A DNA stretch of 25,673 bases, from the NCBI GenBank assembly GCA_910579835.1, contig CAJTWQ010000025.1:1-25673 (forward strand), in the 5' to 3' direction. A program made the position numbers and the translations under genes. Shown piece by piece: positions 8,017-17,157 of this stretch (its first letter is position 1; every line of letters starts with the position of its first letter). Below the pieces are notes generated by a model that did no database searches, was not told the origin of the DNA, and worked only from the letters and a program-made list of their open reading frames with translations. This DNA is from an uncultured Ruminococcus sp. (GTDB taxonomy: Bacteria > Bacillota > Clostridia > Oscillospirales > Ruminococcaceae).

Positions 8017-8601
8017 TCACTTATCGGAGTCGATAAGATGCCAGTAGCCTTTAAGATAAACAAGTCCCGAAATTATTGTAAGGAGAGTTGATATCCAGAT
8101 AAGAGCGGGGATTACAATGTCATTTACTGCATCAATAAGACCGCGGCTAAGCTCTGCGTCAAAGTCAAAGCAGATGCATAGCCAAAGCAGTATACCGACT
8201 ATTGTTGTCATAGTAAAAGCGGTTTTCAGTTTTCCCCAGATTCCGGCGGCAACCACTATTCCCTCGTCTGCCGCTAAAAGCCGCAGACCCGAAACCATGA
8301 ATTCACGGGCGATAATTATAATAAGCGGAATCGCTCCCATGTTTACGCAGTCAAGCTCCACAAAAACTGTCAGGGCCGAAATTACAAGTACCTTATCTGC
8401 AAGAGGATCGAGAAATTTTCCGAAATTTGTTACAAGGTTATGTTTTCTGGCAATTTTTCCGTCCAGAGCGTCTGTAATTGAAGCCGCGGCGAAAATAACG
8501 AGAGCCAGCAGAAAATGGCAGGGAAAATTAAGATAGATAAAAAGAAGAAAGAAAGGTATCAGGCATACTCTCAGCAGTGTAAGCTTATTTGGCAGATTCA
8601 T
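8017..8601 (-). CDS. pgsA: CDP-diacylglycerol--glycerol-3-phosphate 3-phosphatidyltransferase
   Basis: Makes phosphatidylglycerol phosphate from CDP-diacylglycerol and glycerol-3-phosphate in the cytoplasmic membrane, the committed step to phosphatidylglycerol and cardiolipin. At 194 residues it is the usual length, with several membrane helices. The full CDP-alcohol phosphotransferase motif is present: D44, D47, G48, A51, R52, G61, D65 and D69 (starting DALDGKIAR). It opens with the typical MNLPNKLTLLR. The start overlaps the rimO stop by one base and has GAGAGGTGAT upstream. rimO-pgsA adjacency is common in Firmicutes, where pgsA often lies close to recA. Confidence 0.95.
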   Translation of the reverse strand: MNLPNKLTLLRVCLIPFFLLFIYLNFPCHFLLALVIFAAASITDALDGKIARKHNLVTNFGKFLDPLADKVLVISALTVFVELDCVNMGAIPLIIIIAREFMVSGLRLLAADEGIVVAAGIWGKLKTAFTMTTIVGILLWLCICFDFDAELSRGLIDAVNDIVIPALIWISTLLTIISGLVYLKGYWHLIDSDK

Positions 8602-9929
8602 TATTCTATCACCTCTCCAATAAGATCGTAATCAAGGGCTTCAGTTATTCTTATTTTTACATAATCGCCTATCTGAAGCGGTTTTTCGGACATAAAAAAC
8701 ACTTTTCCGTCAATATCCGGCGCGTCCTGTGCAGTACGTCCGAACCAGCATTCTCCGAATCGGTCGAATCCTTCCACAACGGCCTCAAGTTCCGAACCCA
8801 TGAGCTTTTCGTTGTTTTCAGCGCTTATAAGAAGCTGTTGTTCCATAATTATATCAGCTCGGTGTACGGTGGTTTCTTCATCTGTCTGATCGTCAAATTT
8901 CTCTGCCTTTGTTCCCTCCTCCGGAGAGTAGGGGAAGCATCCCAGACGGTCAAATCTGACACGCTGAACAAATTCAGCCAGCCGGTCAAACTGCTCCTGC
9001 GTTTCTCCGGGAAATCCTGTTATAAGAGTTGTCCGCAGAATAACTCCCGGAATTTTTGCTCTGATATGTGCAAAAAGTTCTTCAAGTTCCTTTTCGCTGC
9101 CCCAGCGGTTCATGCGGCTGAGAATATCGCCGTCGCAGTGCTGTATAGGTATCTCCAGGTATTTCACAAGCTTTTCTTCAGAAGCGATAGTTTCAAGAAG
9201 CTCGTCGGTAATTCGCTCCGGATAACAGTAAAGCGTGCGGATCCATTTCAGTCCGTCAATACGGCAAAGTCTTCTGAGAAGTTCGGGGAGTTTTGATTCC
9301 CCGTAAAGATCTTCTCCGTATCGTGAAGTATCTTGAGCAATTACAACAAGCTCGGTAACGCCTTTTGAAGCAAGCTCTTCGGCTTCCTTTACGGCGTATT
9401 CTATAGGAACGCTGCGGAACTTACCGCGGATCATAGGGATCGCACAATAGGTACAGCAGTTGCTGCATCCCTCCGCCACTTTCAGATAAGAGAAAAAGGG
9501 CAGGGTAGAGATAATGCGTTCGCCTGTCAGCTCTGCGTCAAGCTTTGGGGCAAAGTTTATGTATTTTTCTCCGGCAAGCACATGATCCAGCACATCGGTT
9601 ATGTCCTTGTTGTTTCCTATGCCGATAACGGCGTCGGCTTCGGGGAAAAGCTCAGCGGCTTCTTCACGGTAGCGTTCGGTAAGGCAGCCGGTGATAATTA
9701 TTTTTTTCAGAGTACCGTCCTCCTTTAGCTTTCCCAGTTCAAGGATAGTCTCGATAGCTTCTTCTTTTGCGGATTGAATAAAACCGCAGGTGTTGACTAC
9801 TGCAATATCAGCAAGTCCCGGCTCTGTAACAAGCTGATAGCCTTTTTTTCTCAGTTTATAAAGCATTCTCTCGGAATCTACCAGATTCTTAGAGCAGCCT
9901 AAAGATACCATTCCAACTTTAATGGCCAT
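8601..9929 (-). CDS. rimO: Ribosomal protein S12 methylthiotransferase RimO
   Basis: Radical SAM enzyme that adds a methylthio group to an aspartate of ribosomal protein S12, using two iron-sulfur clusters. At 442 residues it is full length. The N-terminal domain carries its three cluster cysteines in SLGCSKN, VNTCGF and TGCLTERY. The radical SAM core has CSNCCTYC (CxxxCxxC), and the C-terminus ends in a TRAM domain (from about 375). The SLGCSKNLVDSE opening distinguishes RimO from MiaB. The start follows recX by two bases, with GGAGG placed inside the recX end. Confidence 0.96.
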   Translation of the reverse strand: MAIKVGMVSLGCSKNLVDSERMLYKLRKKGYQLVTEPGLADIAVVNTCGFIQSAKEEAIETILELGKLKEDGTLKKIIITGCLTERYREEAAELFPEADAVIGIGNNKDITDVLDHVLAGEKYINFAPKLDAELTGERIISTLPFFSYLKVAEGCSNCCTYCAIPMIRGKFRSVPIEYAVKEAEELASKGVTELVVIAQDTSRYGEDLYGESKLPELLRRLCRIDGLKWIRTLYCYPERITDELLETIASEEKLVKYLEIPIQHCDGDILSRMNRWGSEKELEELFAHIRAKIPGVILRTTLITGFPGETQEQFDRLAEFVQRVRFDRLGCFPYSPEEGTKAEKFDDQTDEETTVHRADIIMEQQLLISAENNEKLMGSELEAVVEGFDRFGECWFGRTAQDAPDIDGKVFFMSEKPLQIGDYVKIRITEALDYDLIGEVIE

Positions 9930-9931
9930 TG

Positions 9932-10561
9932 TCAGTCCTCCAAATTATTCTCAAAATACTCTTTAATGCAGCGATTTATTTCATCAAAGGCATAGCCGTA
10001 TCTGACTAATGAAGCCTTGACCTTTTCTACAGCCTTGCGGTCGCTTCTGTCTGTAAGAAAACGGGCGTGTTTTGATTCGAGAAGATGCATAAGATTTTCT
10101 TCAAATTCCTCCAAATGAACCTCCAGAGCGTCCTCGGCGGTAAACGGAGCTATGCCTTTCATGACAATCTCACGTTTTGCCCGTCTGTAGCCGAATTTGC
10201 GTCCGGAGACATATTTCGCCGCCAGCTTTTCCGCATATCGTTCGTCGTCAATAATGCCTGCGCTTTCCAGCTTATCTGCAACAGCGGTACACAGTTTTTC
10301 GCTTTTGTAACTGACCAGAAGTTTTTTGTAAATTTCCGCTCTGGAATAATCCCTGTAATCCAGAAGATATAAAGCCCTCTGATATGCACGGCGGAAATTT
10401 GACGCCCAGATTATTTCCCGAAGTCTGCCGCGGTCGATGTTGTCGTCCACACGAAGTCCGAAATCTACGATAATATCTGCATGAAGATAGATTTTCCGTT
10501 CATAATCAAGTTCCGCTTCGTAGGTAGACCCTTTGTATTTTTGCAGAGATGTAATTTTCAT
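9932..10561 (-). CDS. recX: RecA regulator RecX
   Basis: Cytoplasmic modulator that binds RecA filaments and limits recombinase activity. It has 209 residues, made of basic three-helix repeats, with typical phrases such as YLLDYRDYSRAEIYKKL, GIIDDERYAEKLAAKYV and VRYGYAFDEINRCI. The ATG overlaps the recA stop by one base (TAATG) and no separate Shine-Dalgarno is apparent, so translation is probably coupled to recA. Adjacency to recA supports the assignment strongly. Confidence 0.95.
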   Translation of the reverse strand: MKITSLQKYKGSTYEAELDYERKIYLHADIIVDFGLRVDDNIDRGRLREIIWASNFRRAYQRALYLLDYRDYSRAEIYKKLLVSYKSEKLCTAVADKLESAGIIDDERYAEKLAAKYVSGRKFGYRRAKREIVMKGIAPFTAEDALEVHLEEFEENLMHLLESKHARFLTDRSDRKAVEKVKASLVRYGYAFDEINRCIKEYFENNLED

Positions 10562-11787
10562 TATTCGTCGGCGGGAGTAAATTCTTCAAAATCTTCTTCA
10601 ATATCGGCAAAAATATCGTCGCTCATGCCGCCGCTGTTTTCAGCGTCAGAATATTCGTCGGTATCTGAATCAATGTACTGCTCTTCAGCGCTTTGCTCTT
10701 CGGCGTTTGCGCCCTTTTTGCCTTTTTTAGTCTTTTTGGCAGGAGCGGCTTTCAGTTCGTCCTTTCGTGCGATAATCTGTTCTTCAATTTCTTTCATAAG
10801 GGCTTCGTCGTTTTTGAGAACTTCCTTTACATTATCGCGTCCCTGACCGAGTTTCTGATCCTTATAGCTGAACCACGAACCGCCCTTTTTAATGATCTCA
10901 AGCTGAACCGCAAGATCAAGAACCTCGCCGGTACGGGAAATTCCGGTGCCGTACATCATGTCGAAGGTACAGTCTTTGAAAGGCGGAGCAACCTTGTTTT
11001 TTACAATTTTACATTTTGTGGAGGCGCCGATTATATCATTGCCAGACTTTATGATTTCGCCTTTTCTTACCTCTATTCTTACGGACGAGTAGAATTTAAG
11101 GGCGCGGCCGCCGGGGGTTGTTTCAGGATTGCCGTACATAACGCCGATCTTTTCACGGATCTGATTAATGAAGATAGCTACGCAGTTTGACCTTGAAATA
11201 GCGGCGGTAAGTTTTCTCATAGCCTGTGACATTAGGCGTGCAAGCTGACCTACATGAAGATCGCCCATTTCACCGTCAATTTCCGCACGGGTTGTCATAG
11301 CGGCAATGGAATCGAGGACAATAACGTCGATCGCTCCGGAGCGTATAAGCGCTTCTGCAATTTCCAGAGCCTGTTCGCCGCTGTCCGGCTGTGAAACGAG
11401 CAGGTTATCAATGTCAACGCCAAGGGCTTTGGCATATACGGGATCAAGGGCGTGTTCAACGTCAATAAATGCGGCTTCTCCTTCCAGCCTCTGAGCCTGT
11501 GCTACGATTGAAAGAGCAACAGTGGTTTTACCGGAGCTTTCAGGACCGTATATTTCAACGATTCTCCCTCTCGGAACGCCGCCAACGCCCAAAGCAAGGT
11601 CAAGCGTCATAGAGCCGGTCGGGATCGCTTCGACGTTAAGGGTGGTATTCTGTCCAAGGCGCATAATTGCTCCCTCACCATATTTTTTTGCAATTTGCTT
11701 CATTGCCCCTTCCAGAGCCGTTTTTTTATCCTCTTTGGTGGTGATGCGGACAACGTCCGGCTTTTTTGCAAGTTCCTTTTTTGCCAT
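10561..11787 (-). CDS. recA: Recombinase RecA
   Basis: ATP-dependent strand-exchange protein and coprotease for the SOS response. Walker A (GPESSGKTT, 81-89), FINQIREKIGV and the surrounding ATPase core are intact. At 408 residues it is about 55 longer than the common form. The extra length is mainly C-terminal: a Lys-rich stretch near 347-357 followed by a roughly 45-residue, very acidic tail ending DFEEFTPADE. A strong GGAGG site lies inside the end of prmC, one base separating the genes. No promoter or obvious LexA-type palindrome is visible immediately upstream, so recA probably depends on upstream transcription. Confidence 0.98.
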   Translation of the reverse strand: MAKKELAKKPDVVRITTKEDKKTALEGAMKQIAKKYGEGAIMRLGQNTTLNVEAIPTGSMTLDLALGVGGVPRGRIVEIYGPESSGKTTVALSIVAQAQRLEGEAAFIDVEHALDPVYAKALGVDIDNLLVSQPDSGEQALEIAEALIRSGAIDVIVLDSIAAMTTRAEIDGEMGDLHVGQLARLMSQAMRKLTAAISRSNCVAIFINQIREKIGVMYGNPETTPGGRALKFYSSVRIEVRKGEIIKSGNDIIGASTKCKIVKNKVAPPFKDCTFDMMYGTGISRTGEVLDLAVQLEIIKKGGSWFSYKDQKLGQGRDNVKEVLKNDEALMKEIEEQIIARKDELKAAPAKKTKKGKKGANAEEQSAEEQYIDSDTDEYSDAENSGGMSDDIFADIEEDFEEFTPADE

Positions 11788-11788
11788 T

Positions 11789-12646
11789 TTATTTCCTCCG
11801 TATTATTCTTCCGGCGGCAGTTCTAATTATGCTGCCGCCGTCTCTTCTGTATTCAATGTCGGCAAATGAGTGCTGTTCAAGTATTTTTTTTACGCTGTCA
11901 TGCTGTCCCATGCCGAATTCGTAGACCATCCAACCTCCCGGTTTCAGGGATTTTTTCCAAATATCTGTCATCAGTCTGTAGAAATCAAGACCGTCCGTTC
12001 CTCCGTACAGAGCCTTTTTCGGTTCGTATGAAACTTCGGTCTGGAGCGTTTCCATTTCCTCTTCTGTCAGGTAGGGGGGGTTGCTTGCTATTATATCAAA
12101 ATCTCTGAAATTCCGGCTGAAGCTTTCGTCCAGAACGTCTCCGGAAATTATTTTTATATCGACATTGTTCAGCTTGGCGTTTTGCCTCAGATAATTAATA
12201 GCTGCTTCTGAAAGTTCTGCGGCGTATATATCCGCTTTCGGGATATGTTTTTTCAGAGCTATGGCAATGCATCCGCTGCCGCTGCAAAGATCGGCTATTT
12301 TGGGCGAGGGAAGACAGTTGTCACGGCATATGTCAAGTATCTGTTCAACAAGGGTCTCTGTATCGGGGCGGGGAATAAGCACTCCCTCTCCCACTTTTAT
12401 CGGGCAGCCAAAAAATTCCCACTGACCAAGCAGATATTGCAGGGGATACCCTGAAAGCCTCTTTTCCGTAAGCTCACGGATTTTTCGTTCCATATCGTCG
12501 TCTATGGTTTTCGTCGGCAGAAGAAGCGGCTGAACCTCACCGAGCATATCCTGAAAAATACACAGGGTATCAAATCTTGCATCACTTATGCCGCTGTTTT
12601 CCAGAGTATTTCTGCATTCTTCAAAGAGGGCGGAGCGGCTTACCAC
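11789..12646 (-). CDS. prmC: Release factor glutamine methyltransferase PrmC (HemK)
   Basis: Methylates the glutamine of the GGQ motif in peptide chain release factors, raising termination efficiency. It has 285 residues. An N-terminal helical domain carries the substrate-recognition stretch IPRPDTE (91-97), a SAM-binding loop DLCSGSGC (119-126) follows, and the catalytic NPPY is at 189-192. The start is GTG, seven bases inside the upstream gene, with an excellent AAGGAGGAGG site ahead of it. prmC commonly follows a DUF1385 (YqhQ-like) gene in Firmicutes, as here. Confidence 0.95.
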   Translation of the reverse strand: MVSRSALFEECRNTLENSGISDARFDTLCIFQDMLGEVQPLLLPTKTIDDDMERKIRELTEKRLSGYPLQYLLGQWEFFGCPIKVGEGVLIPRPDTETLVEQILDICRDNCLPSPKIADLCSGSGCIAIALKKHIPKADIYAAELSEAAINYLRQNAKLNNVDIKIISGDVLDESFSRNFRDFDIIASNPPYLTEEEMETLQTEVSYEPKKALYGGTDGLDFYRLMTDIWKKSLKPGGWMVYEFGMGQHDSVKKILEQHSFADIEYRRDGGSIIRTAAGRIIRRK

Positions 12647-13569
12647 TTGTCCTCCTCCTTATCTTTCGGAATACAAGGCGTAAGTGCGGCAATAGCGATC
12701 TCTATCATGCTGTCGTCCGGTTCCCTTGTAGTAAGACGCTGCATTGCGAGTCCGGGAGCGGAAAGAATTTTTGTGAATACGTTGTCGTTATTTCCGGCAA
12801 GACGGATAAACTCATAGGAGATTCCCACGACGAGAGGAAGAAGTCCAAGGCTTATGAGCATTCTGATCCACTTGTTCATAGACGGAACAAAGCACATCAC
12901 AAAGATACTAACAATAAGAACAATAAAGATAAAGCTTGTGCCGCAGCGTTTATGAAAGCGCGTCTGCTTCCGAACATTTTCCACAGTAAGCGGAAGCTCC
13001 GCCTCATGACAGGCTATGGTTTTGTGTTCTGCGCCATGGTACATATATTGACGTTTTATATCTTTCATGAGGCCGACCAAAGCCATATATGCAACGAATA
13101 TGGCGATTTTCAGCAGTCCCTCCACTATGGAGCGGAGAATACGCTGATCTTTTACTACCGGAACGAAATCGGCAATCCATTTGGGCAGGAACACGAAAAG
13201 TCCGACAGCTAAAAGTATACCCAGCACCATGCCGATTCCCATAATAATGTTAAATAACACTGAGGAATTTTCTTCCTCCGCCTTTTCTTCTTCGGTCATT
13301 TGTTTTTCGGCGGATTTCATCATGTATTTGTATCCTTTGATAAGGGATGTCACAAAGCTTGTGCAGCCGCGTATCAACGGAGTTTTCTTGTACCATGGGG
13401 CTTTTTTTCCGTTGTTTTCCTCCCATGTTTCCAGATCAATGCTTCCGTCCGGGAGACGGCACGCCATAGCTCCGGTATTGGGACCGAGCATCATTATGCC
13501 CTCAATCAGCGCCTGCCCCCCGATCTTTGATTTAAATTTTTCGCCCGAGGGCTGATTGTTTTTGCTCAT
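12640..13569 (-). CDS. DUF1385 (YqhQ-like) membrane protein
   Basis: A 309-residue conserved membrane protein of unproven biochemical role. Family hallmarks are visible: GGQALIEGIMMLGP near residues 17-30, IRGCTSFV, a central YHGAEHKTIACHE, and KRCGTSFIFIV leading into membrane segments. At least four hydrophobic helices lie at about 105-130, 145-165, 210-230 and 238-258. The gene has a Shine-Dalgarno (AAGGTGAT) and begins 44 bases after the histidine kinase. Its 3' end overlaps prmC by seven bases. The family is confident, but no function can be assigned from sequence. Confidence 0.88.
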   Translation of the reverse strand: MSKNNQPSGEKFKSKIGGQALIEGIMMLGPNTGAMACRLPDGSIDLETWEENNGKKAPWYKKTPLIRGCTSFVTSLIKGYKYMMKSAEKQMTEEEKAEEENSSVLFNIIMGIGMVLGILLAVGLFVFLPKWIADFVPVVKDQRILRSIVEGLLKIAIFVAYMALVGLMKDIKRQYMYHGAEHKTIACHEAELPLTVENVRKQTRFHKRCGTSFIFIVLIVSIFVMCFVPSMNKWIRMLISLGLLPLVVGISYEFIRLAGNNDNVFTKILSAPGLAMQRLTTREPDDSMIEIAIAALTPCIPKDKEEDKW

Positions 13570-13612
13570 ATTATCACCTTAGATCATGAATTTTTATGTT
13601 GGGATGCACATC

Positions 13613-15028
13613 CTATTGCGAAACCGTATTAGCCGGCAGTGTGATTGTTATTGTAGTTCCCAGACCTTCTCCGGGGCTGGTTATGTCCAAAGTTCCGTTG
13701 TGCATAGCTATTATTTCGTCTGCTACTGCCAGACCGATTCCAGATCCTCTGCGAGTGTGGTTCGCCTTAAAGAATTTAGTTTTCACCTTTGCCAGATCAG
13801 AGGGCTTTATGCCGCATCCCGTATCGGAAACGGAAACAATAACTTTATTTTCATTTTCGTCCTCATATGCATTGATTGTCACTGTTCCGCCTTTGGACGA
13901 ATATTTTACAGCGTTGTCGATTATATTGATAAATACCTGCCGGATTCTGTTTTTGTCGCCGTATACAAAGGGCAGCATGTCGGGATCGTTGTAGACTATC
14001 TCTATTCCTTCGCGCTTTGCCTTGTCACTGTATATCAGCACGGCGTCTCCAAGCTCCGCCAGAATATCCATATTAGCGTTCTGGAGCGTAAAATGACCGC
14101 TCTGCATTCGTGAGAAATCAAGAAGCTCCTCGACCATCTGTGAAAGGCGTTCGGTCTCATTTACAATAACGCCTACGCCTTTCTTCATGGTATCCGGACT
14201 GCCGCCGCCGTCAAGCATAAGCGTTTCCGCCCAGCCCTTTATAGCCGTAAGTGGTGTCCGCAGTTCATGGGACACGGAGGATATAAACTCGTTCTTCATA
14301 TTTTCAGCATTGGAAAGCTCGTCTGCCATGTGGTTGATAGCCGTGCAAAGCTCTCCGATTTCATCACTGCTGCTGCTGCTTATACGCACGGAGAAATCTC
14401 CCATAGCAAATTTACGGGCAATACCGCTTATCTGTCTTATTGGCTTTACAATAGATCCGGCAAAATAAAGTCCCGTAGATATAACGATAGCTATTACTAC
14501 GAGTATGACGACAGCCACTGCAATGGTATAGTTTTTTATGGTGTTATCAATTTCTGTCAGGGATGTAACCATTCGTACGGAGCTGTATTCGCTGTTGATT
14601 GATGAAATAGGCACAGATACCGCTAGTATTTTTTCGCCGCCGGGGAGCTTTCCGATATAAGTTCCCTCGCCGGAAGTCATGGCTTCTTCGTAGTCCGGCA
14701 TCTGCGTGTCGGCGTCGGGAGAGAAACCGGAGGACGTAAGAACTATACGTCCGTTGGAATTTATTGCCATAAGCTCAATTTTGTCTTTTTCGTTGAATGT
14801 TTCCAGCATATTTCTCATTTCTGCGGAAAAATTTGCGGCGCTGTCCTGGGAATGTATGCTCAGAACGCTGGTTACGGCGTTAATCTTTGAAATGAGGTAC
14901 TGCTTTGCGGAACTGTAGAAATAGGTCTGTATCGCATAGATGATCGCCATTGCTATAACAAGAAGCGCCAGAATAATAACGCCAAGATTATTAATGATCC
15001 AGCGTTTGGTAATACTTTTTTTCGCCAT
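13613..15028 (-). CDS. Sensor histidine kinase
   Basis: A membrane-bound sensor that phosphorylates the response regulator encoded just upstream. It has 471 residues: TM1 at about 12-33, an extracellular sensing domain of about 130 residues that resembles a single-Cache fold (INSNGRIVLTSSGF), TM2 at about 167-190, HAMP at about 191-243, and a HisKA helix with SSVSHELRTP (phosphoacceptor His254). The ATPase domain has an N-box (FINIIDNAVKYS), DTGCGI and GSGIGLAV. Its ATG overlaps the regulator stop by one base (TAATG), so the two are co-translated. The signal is unknown, and the lipoprotein upstream in the same run is a candidate input. Confidence 0.95.
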   Translation of the reverse strand: MAKKSITKRWIINNLGVIILALLVIAMAIIYAIQTYFYSSAKQYLISKINAVTSVLSIHSQDSAANFSAEMRNMLETFNEKDKIELMAINSNGRIVLTSSGFSPDADTQMPDYEEAMTSGEGTYIGKLPGGEKILAVSVPISSINSEYSSVRMVTSLTEIDNTIKNYTIAVAVVILVVIAIVISTGLYFAGSIVKPIRQISGIARKFAMGDFSVRISSSSSDEIGELCTAINHMADELSNAENMKNEFISSVSHELRTPLTAIKGWAETLMLDGGGSPDTMKKGVGVIVNETERLSQMVEELLDFSRMQSGHFTLQNANMDILAELGDAVLIYSDKAKREGIEIVYNDPDMLPFVYGDKNRIRQVFINIIDNAVKYSSKGGTVTINAYEDENENKVIVSVSDTGCGIKPSDLAKVKTKFFKANHTRRGSGIGLAVADEIIAMHNGTLDITSPGEGLGTTITITLPANTVSQ

Positions 15029-15729
15029 TACTGCATGTCATTCCATTTATAGCCGTAGCCCCAAATTGTAATAATATACCGGGGACTGGACGGTTCTTCC
15101 TCTATTTTCATGCGGATTCTTCTGATATTTACGTCAACGATCTTATCGTCTCCGTAGTAGCTTTCGCCCCATATATGATTGAGAATGCTTGCACGGTCAA
15201 GAGCGGTGTTCTTGTTGTTCATAAAGAACTCCAGTATTTGGTATTCGACCTGCGTCAATTCAATCGGTTTTCCATTTTTGGTGACAGTGCGGCTTTTGAG
15301 ATTGAGCACAAAAGGTCCCGATTCAATAAGAGACTGCTTTTCGTTTTTTATGAAGCTCATGCAGACACGGCGGTAAATGGCATCTACGCGTGCGGTAAGC
15401 TCCGAAGGAGAAAAAGGCTTTGTGATATAGTCGTCGGCGCCTATCATAAGACCGCTCACCTTATCCATTTCCTGCGTTCTGGCGGTAAGCATTATTATAC
15501 CAATAGTAGAGCTTTTTTCACGGATCTTTTTGCATACCGTAAAGCCGTCTATGCCGGGCATCATAATGTCAAGAAGTATAATATCAAAGTTTCCGTGCTC
15601 CTGTTCAAAGGTTCTTAGAGCCGCTTCTCCGCAGTCAACATCCACAACGTCATATCCGGCACGTTTAAGATTTATTACAACAAATTCTCTGATAGTAGCT
15701 TCATCCTCGCAGATCAGTATACGTTTCAT
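15028..15729 (-). CDS. OmpR/PhoB-family response regulator
   Basis: Two-component DNA-binding regulator, 233 residues. The receiver domain is intact: acidic pocket Glu8/Asp9, phosphoacceptor Asp54 (LLDIMMPG), Thr82 and Lys104 (ITKPF). The C-terminal winged helix is complete (ELTQVEYQILEFF, then VDVNIRRIRMKIE and YIITIWGYGYKW). GGGAG lies before the ATG. It pairs with the overlapping kinase gene. Members of this class bind direct repeats with an 11-base period, and such repeats occur upstream of two transport units in this window (74-114 and 19796-19812). The link is a hypothesis. Confidence 0.96.
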   Translation of the reverse strand: MKRILICEDEATIREFVVINLKRAGYDVVDVDCGEAALRTFEQEHGNFDIILLDIMMPGIDGFTVCKKIREKSSTIGIIMLTARTQEMDKVSGLMIGADDYITKPFSPSELTARVDAIYRRVCMSFIKNEKQSLIESGPFVLNLKSRTVTKNGKPIELTQVEYQILEFFMNNKNTALDRASILNHIWGESYYGDDKIVDVNIRRIRMKIEEEPSSPRYIITIWGYGYKWNDMQ

Positions 15730-15755
15730 TTTTACGCTCCCTTCAGGTGTTCTGT

Positions 15756-17081
15756 TTATTTCATTTTAAAGCCGACAGCCGCATCTCCGGCAGTAGGAGA
15801 AAGTCCGTCGTCCGTTGTTGTCTGATTGTAGGAGATGTAGGCAAGATATGCCGAATCGCCTTTTGTTCCCATAAGCATATATCCGCTGGAGATTCTGTCC
15901 TCTCGTGACGCAGAATCCTCAGCACAGTAAATGCGCAGAAGCTCGCGGCCTATTTCTCCGTCAGAGTAAGCGCAGAAAACAATTTCATCGTTTACCGCGT
16001 CTCTCCTTACGGTTACCTTATTATCCCATTTTTCGGGAAAAACAAATATATAGCCGTCTTCAACGCTGTAATAGGAAGAGTATTTCTTTTCAAGCCGGTT
16101 GTCACGGTTTACAAAGTCCCATTGGGTTATTTTCATTTGCTCGCTTTCGGGAAGCTCTTCATAGCCCGGAGAAATAGTCTGAACCGGTATTTCGGGAATC
16201 CCGTCTGCGTCTATATCCTGAGAACTGCACCCTGCCGGACGCACAGTGGCAAGGGAATCCTTAGGAACTGCAAATACCTTGTTAAGACCGGTACTGTCCA
16301 TATACATAATATCCGTCTGGATAGATCCTGCGCCTGATACAGCGTCAATATACAGTCCTTTCCGATCTCCGCCGATCTTTCCGTAAATAAGACTGTCAAA
16401 TTCCGTAAAGCTGCCGCTTAGCTCGCAGCTGTAGACATGATATTTTCCTTCGCTGTCAAGCTTATAGCTTTCCGCAACGGCGGGAGATCCGGTAGCCGAG
16501 CCGGCAAGCAGAAGAAATTCTGTTTCTCCGTCGTCATCAAGGTCTGTGACGTCAATAAACGAGCAGGCTTCAGAAAATGTCTTTTCAATAGTTCCGGCTT
16601 TGGAATCATAGTTATAAATGGCTACATTTTTCTCCGAACGGTTTATAAGGCTGCTGCCTATTATAAGATTTGTCCTGTCATTGGAGCCGAGCTTTGAAAT
16701 TATAACTTTTTCAATTTCTGCGCCCTCTGCCGGCGTATCGCAGACAGACCTCCATTTTCCGTCGCTCTGATCGAGGATATTTATTCTCAGCGTATTTTCC
16801 GGGGCGGCAAGACTGGTCTTTTCATAGAACACTACCGCTTCGTTTCCTCCGTCGCCGTCAATATCCTCAACAATAAATGCGGACAGATATTTTCCCGATT
16901 TTGGATATTTAAGGCTTATAGACGTTCCGGTAGCGTTGGTAAGAGCTTTATAGATCTGCTCCTGTTCTACGCTGAGCTTAGGCGGCGTCATAAGATTGTC
17001 TATGCTGGTCCCGAAAGAACAGCCTGCAAGCGCCGTCGGCATTAAAGCGGCGGCAAGAAAGAATTTTTTGTTTAATTTCAT
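15756..17081 (-). CDS. Secreted lipoprotein with calcium-loop (FG-GAP/VCBS-like) motifs
   Basis: 441 residues. A signal peptide ends in a perfect lipobox (LAGC, Cys21), so it should be anchored outside the membrane. Three EF-loop-like motifs stand at 73-78 (DIDGDG), 180-185 (DLDDDG) and 289-294 (DIDADG), roughly 108 residues apart. Each follows a beta-strand block, as in FG-GAP or VCBS propeller blades. The C-terminal third lacks such motifs. A TTG at 17108 would extend the frame, but ATG 17081 gives a normal signal peptide; neither has a strong ribosome site. It lies 26 bases upstream of the response regulator, so it may be a cell-surface sensor or target of that system. No specific function recognised. 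Confidence 0.75.
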   Translation of the reverse strand: MKLNKKFFLAAALMPTALAGCSFGTSIDNLMTPPKLSVEQEQIYKALTNATGTSISLKYPKSGKYLSAFIVEDIDGDGGNEAVVFYEKTSLAAPENTLRINILDQSDGKWRSVCDTPAEGAEIEKVIISKLGSNDRTNLIIGSSLINRSEKNVAIYNYDSKAGTIEKTFSEACSFIDVTDLDDDGETEFLLLAGSATGSPAVAESYKLDSEGKYHVYSCELSGSFTEFDSLIYGKIGGDRKGLYIDAVSGAGSIQTDIMYMDSTGLNKVFAVPKDSLATVRPAGCSSQDIDADGIPEIPVQTISPGYEELPESEQMKITQWDFVNRDNRLEKKYSSYYSVEDGYIFVFPEKWDNKVTVRRDAVNDEIVFCAYSDGEIGRELLRIYCAEDSASREDRISSGYMLMGTKGDSAYLAYISYNQTTTDDGLSPTAGDAAVGFKMK

Positions 17082-17157
17082 ATTTTTAATTAAGAAGCAA
17101 AAAATCAAGCTGCGCGGTTGACCTTGTTAAGCGTACATCGGTTCAGCCTCCGCACGT

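Noticed and set aside
8589..9296. A 235-residue + strand open frame opposite rimO
   Set aside because: Antisense shadow of a clear RimO; its composition reads like reversed coding sequence.
10966..10972. TGTCGAA, a Spo0A-box-like heptamer
   Set aside because: It lies inside recA coding sequence and is expected by chance.
12577..13212. A 211-residue + strand open frame across prmC and the DUF1385 gene
   Set aside because: Lies opposite two recognised genes and shows no family features.
13600..13611. Small inverted repeat after the histidine kinase
   Set aside because: Only four or five pairs with no T-run; it overlaps nothing functional.
17099..17153. Possible terminator between citrate synthase and the lipoprotein gene (- strand)
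   Set aside because: The stem is broken by an internal loop and a bulge, and the six-T run is nine bases away; too weak to call.
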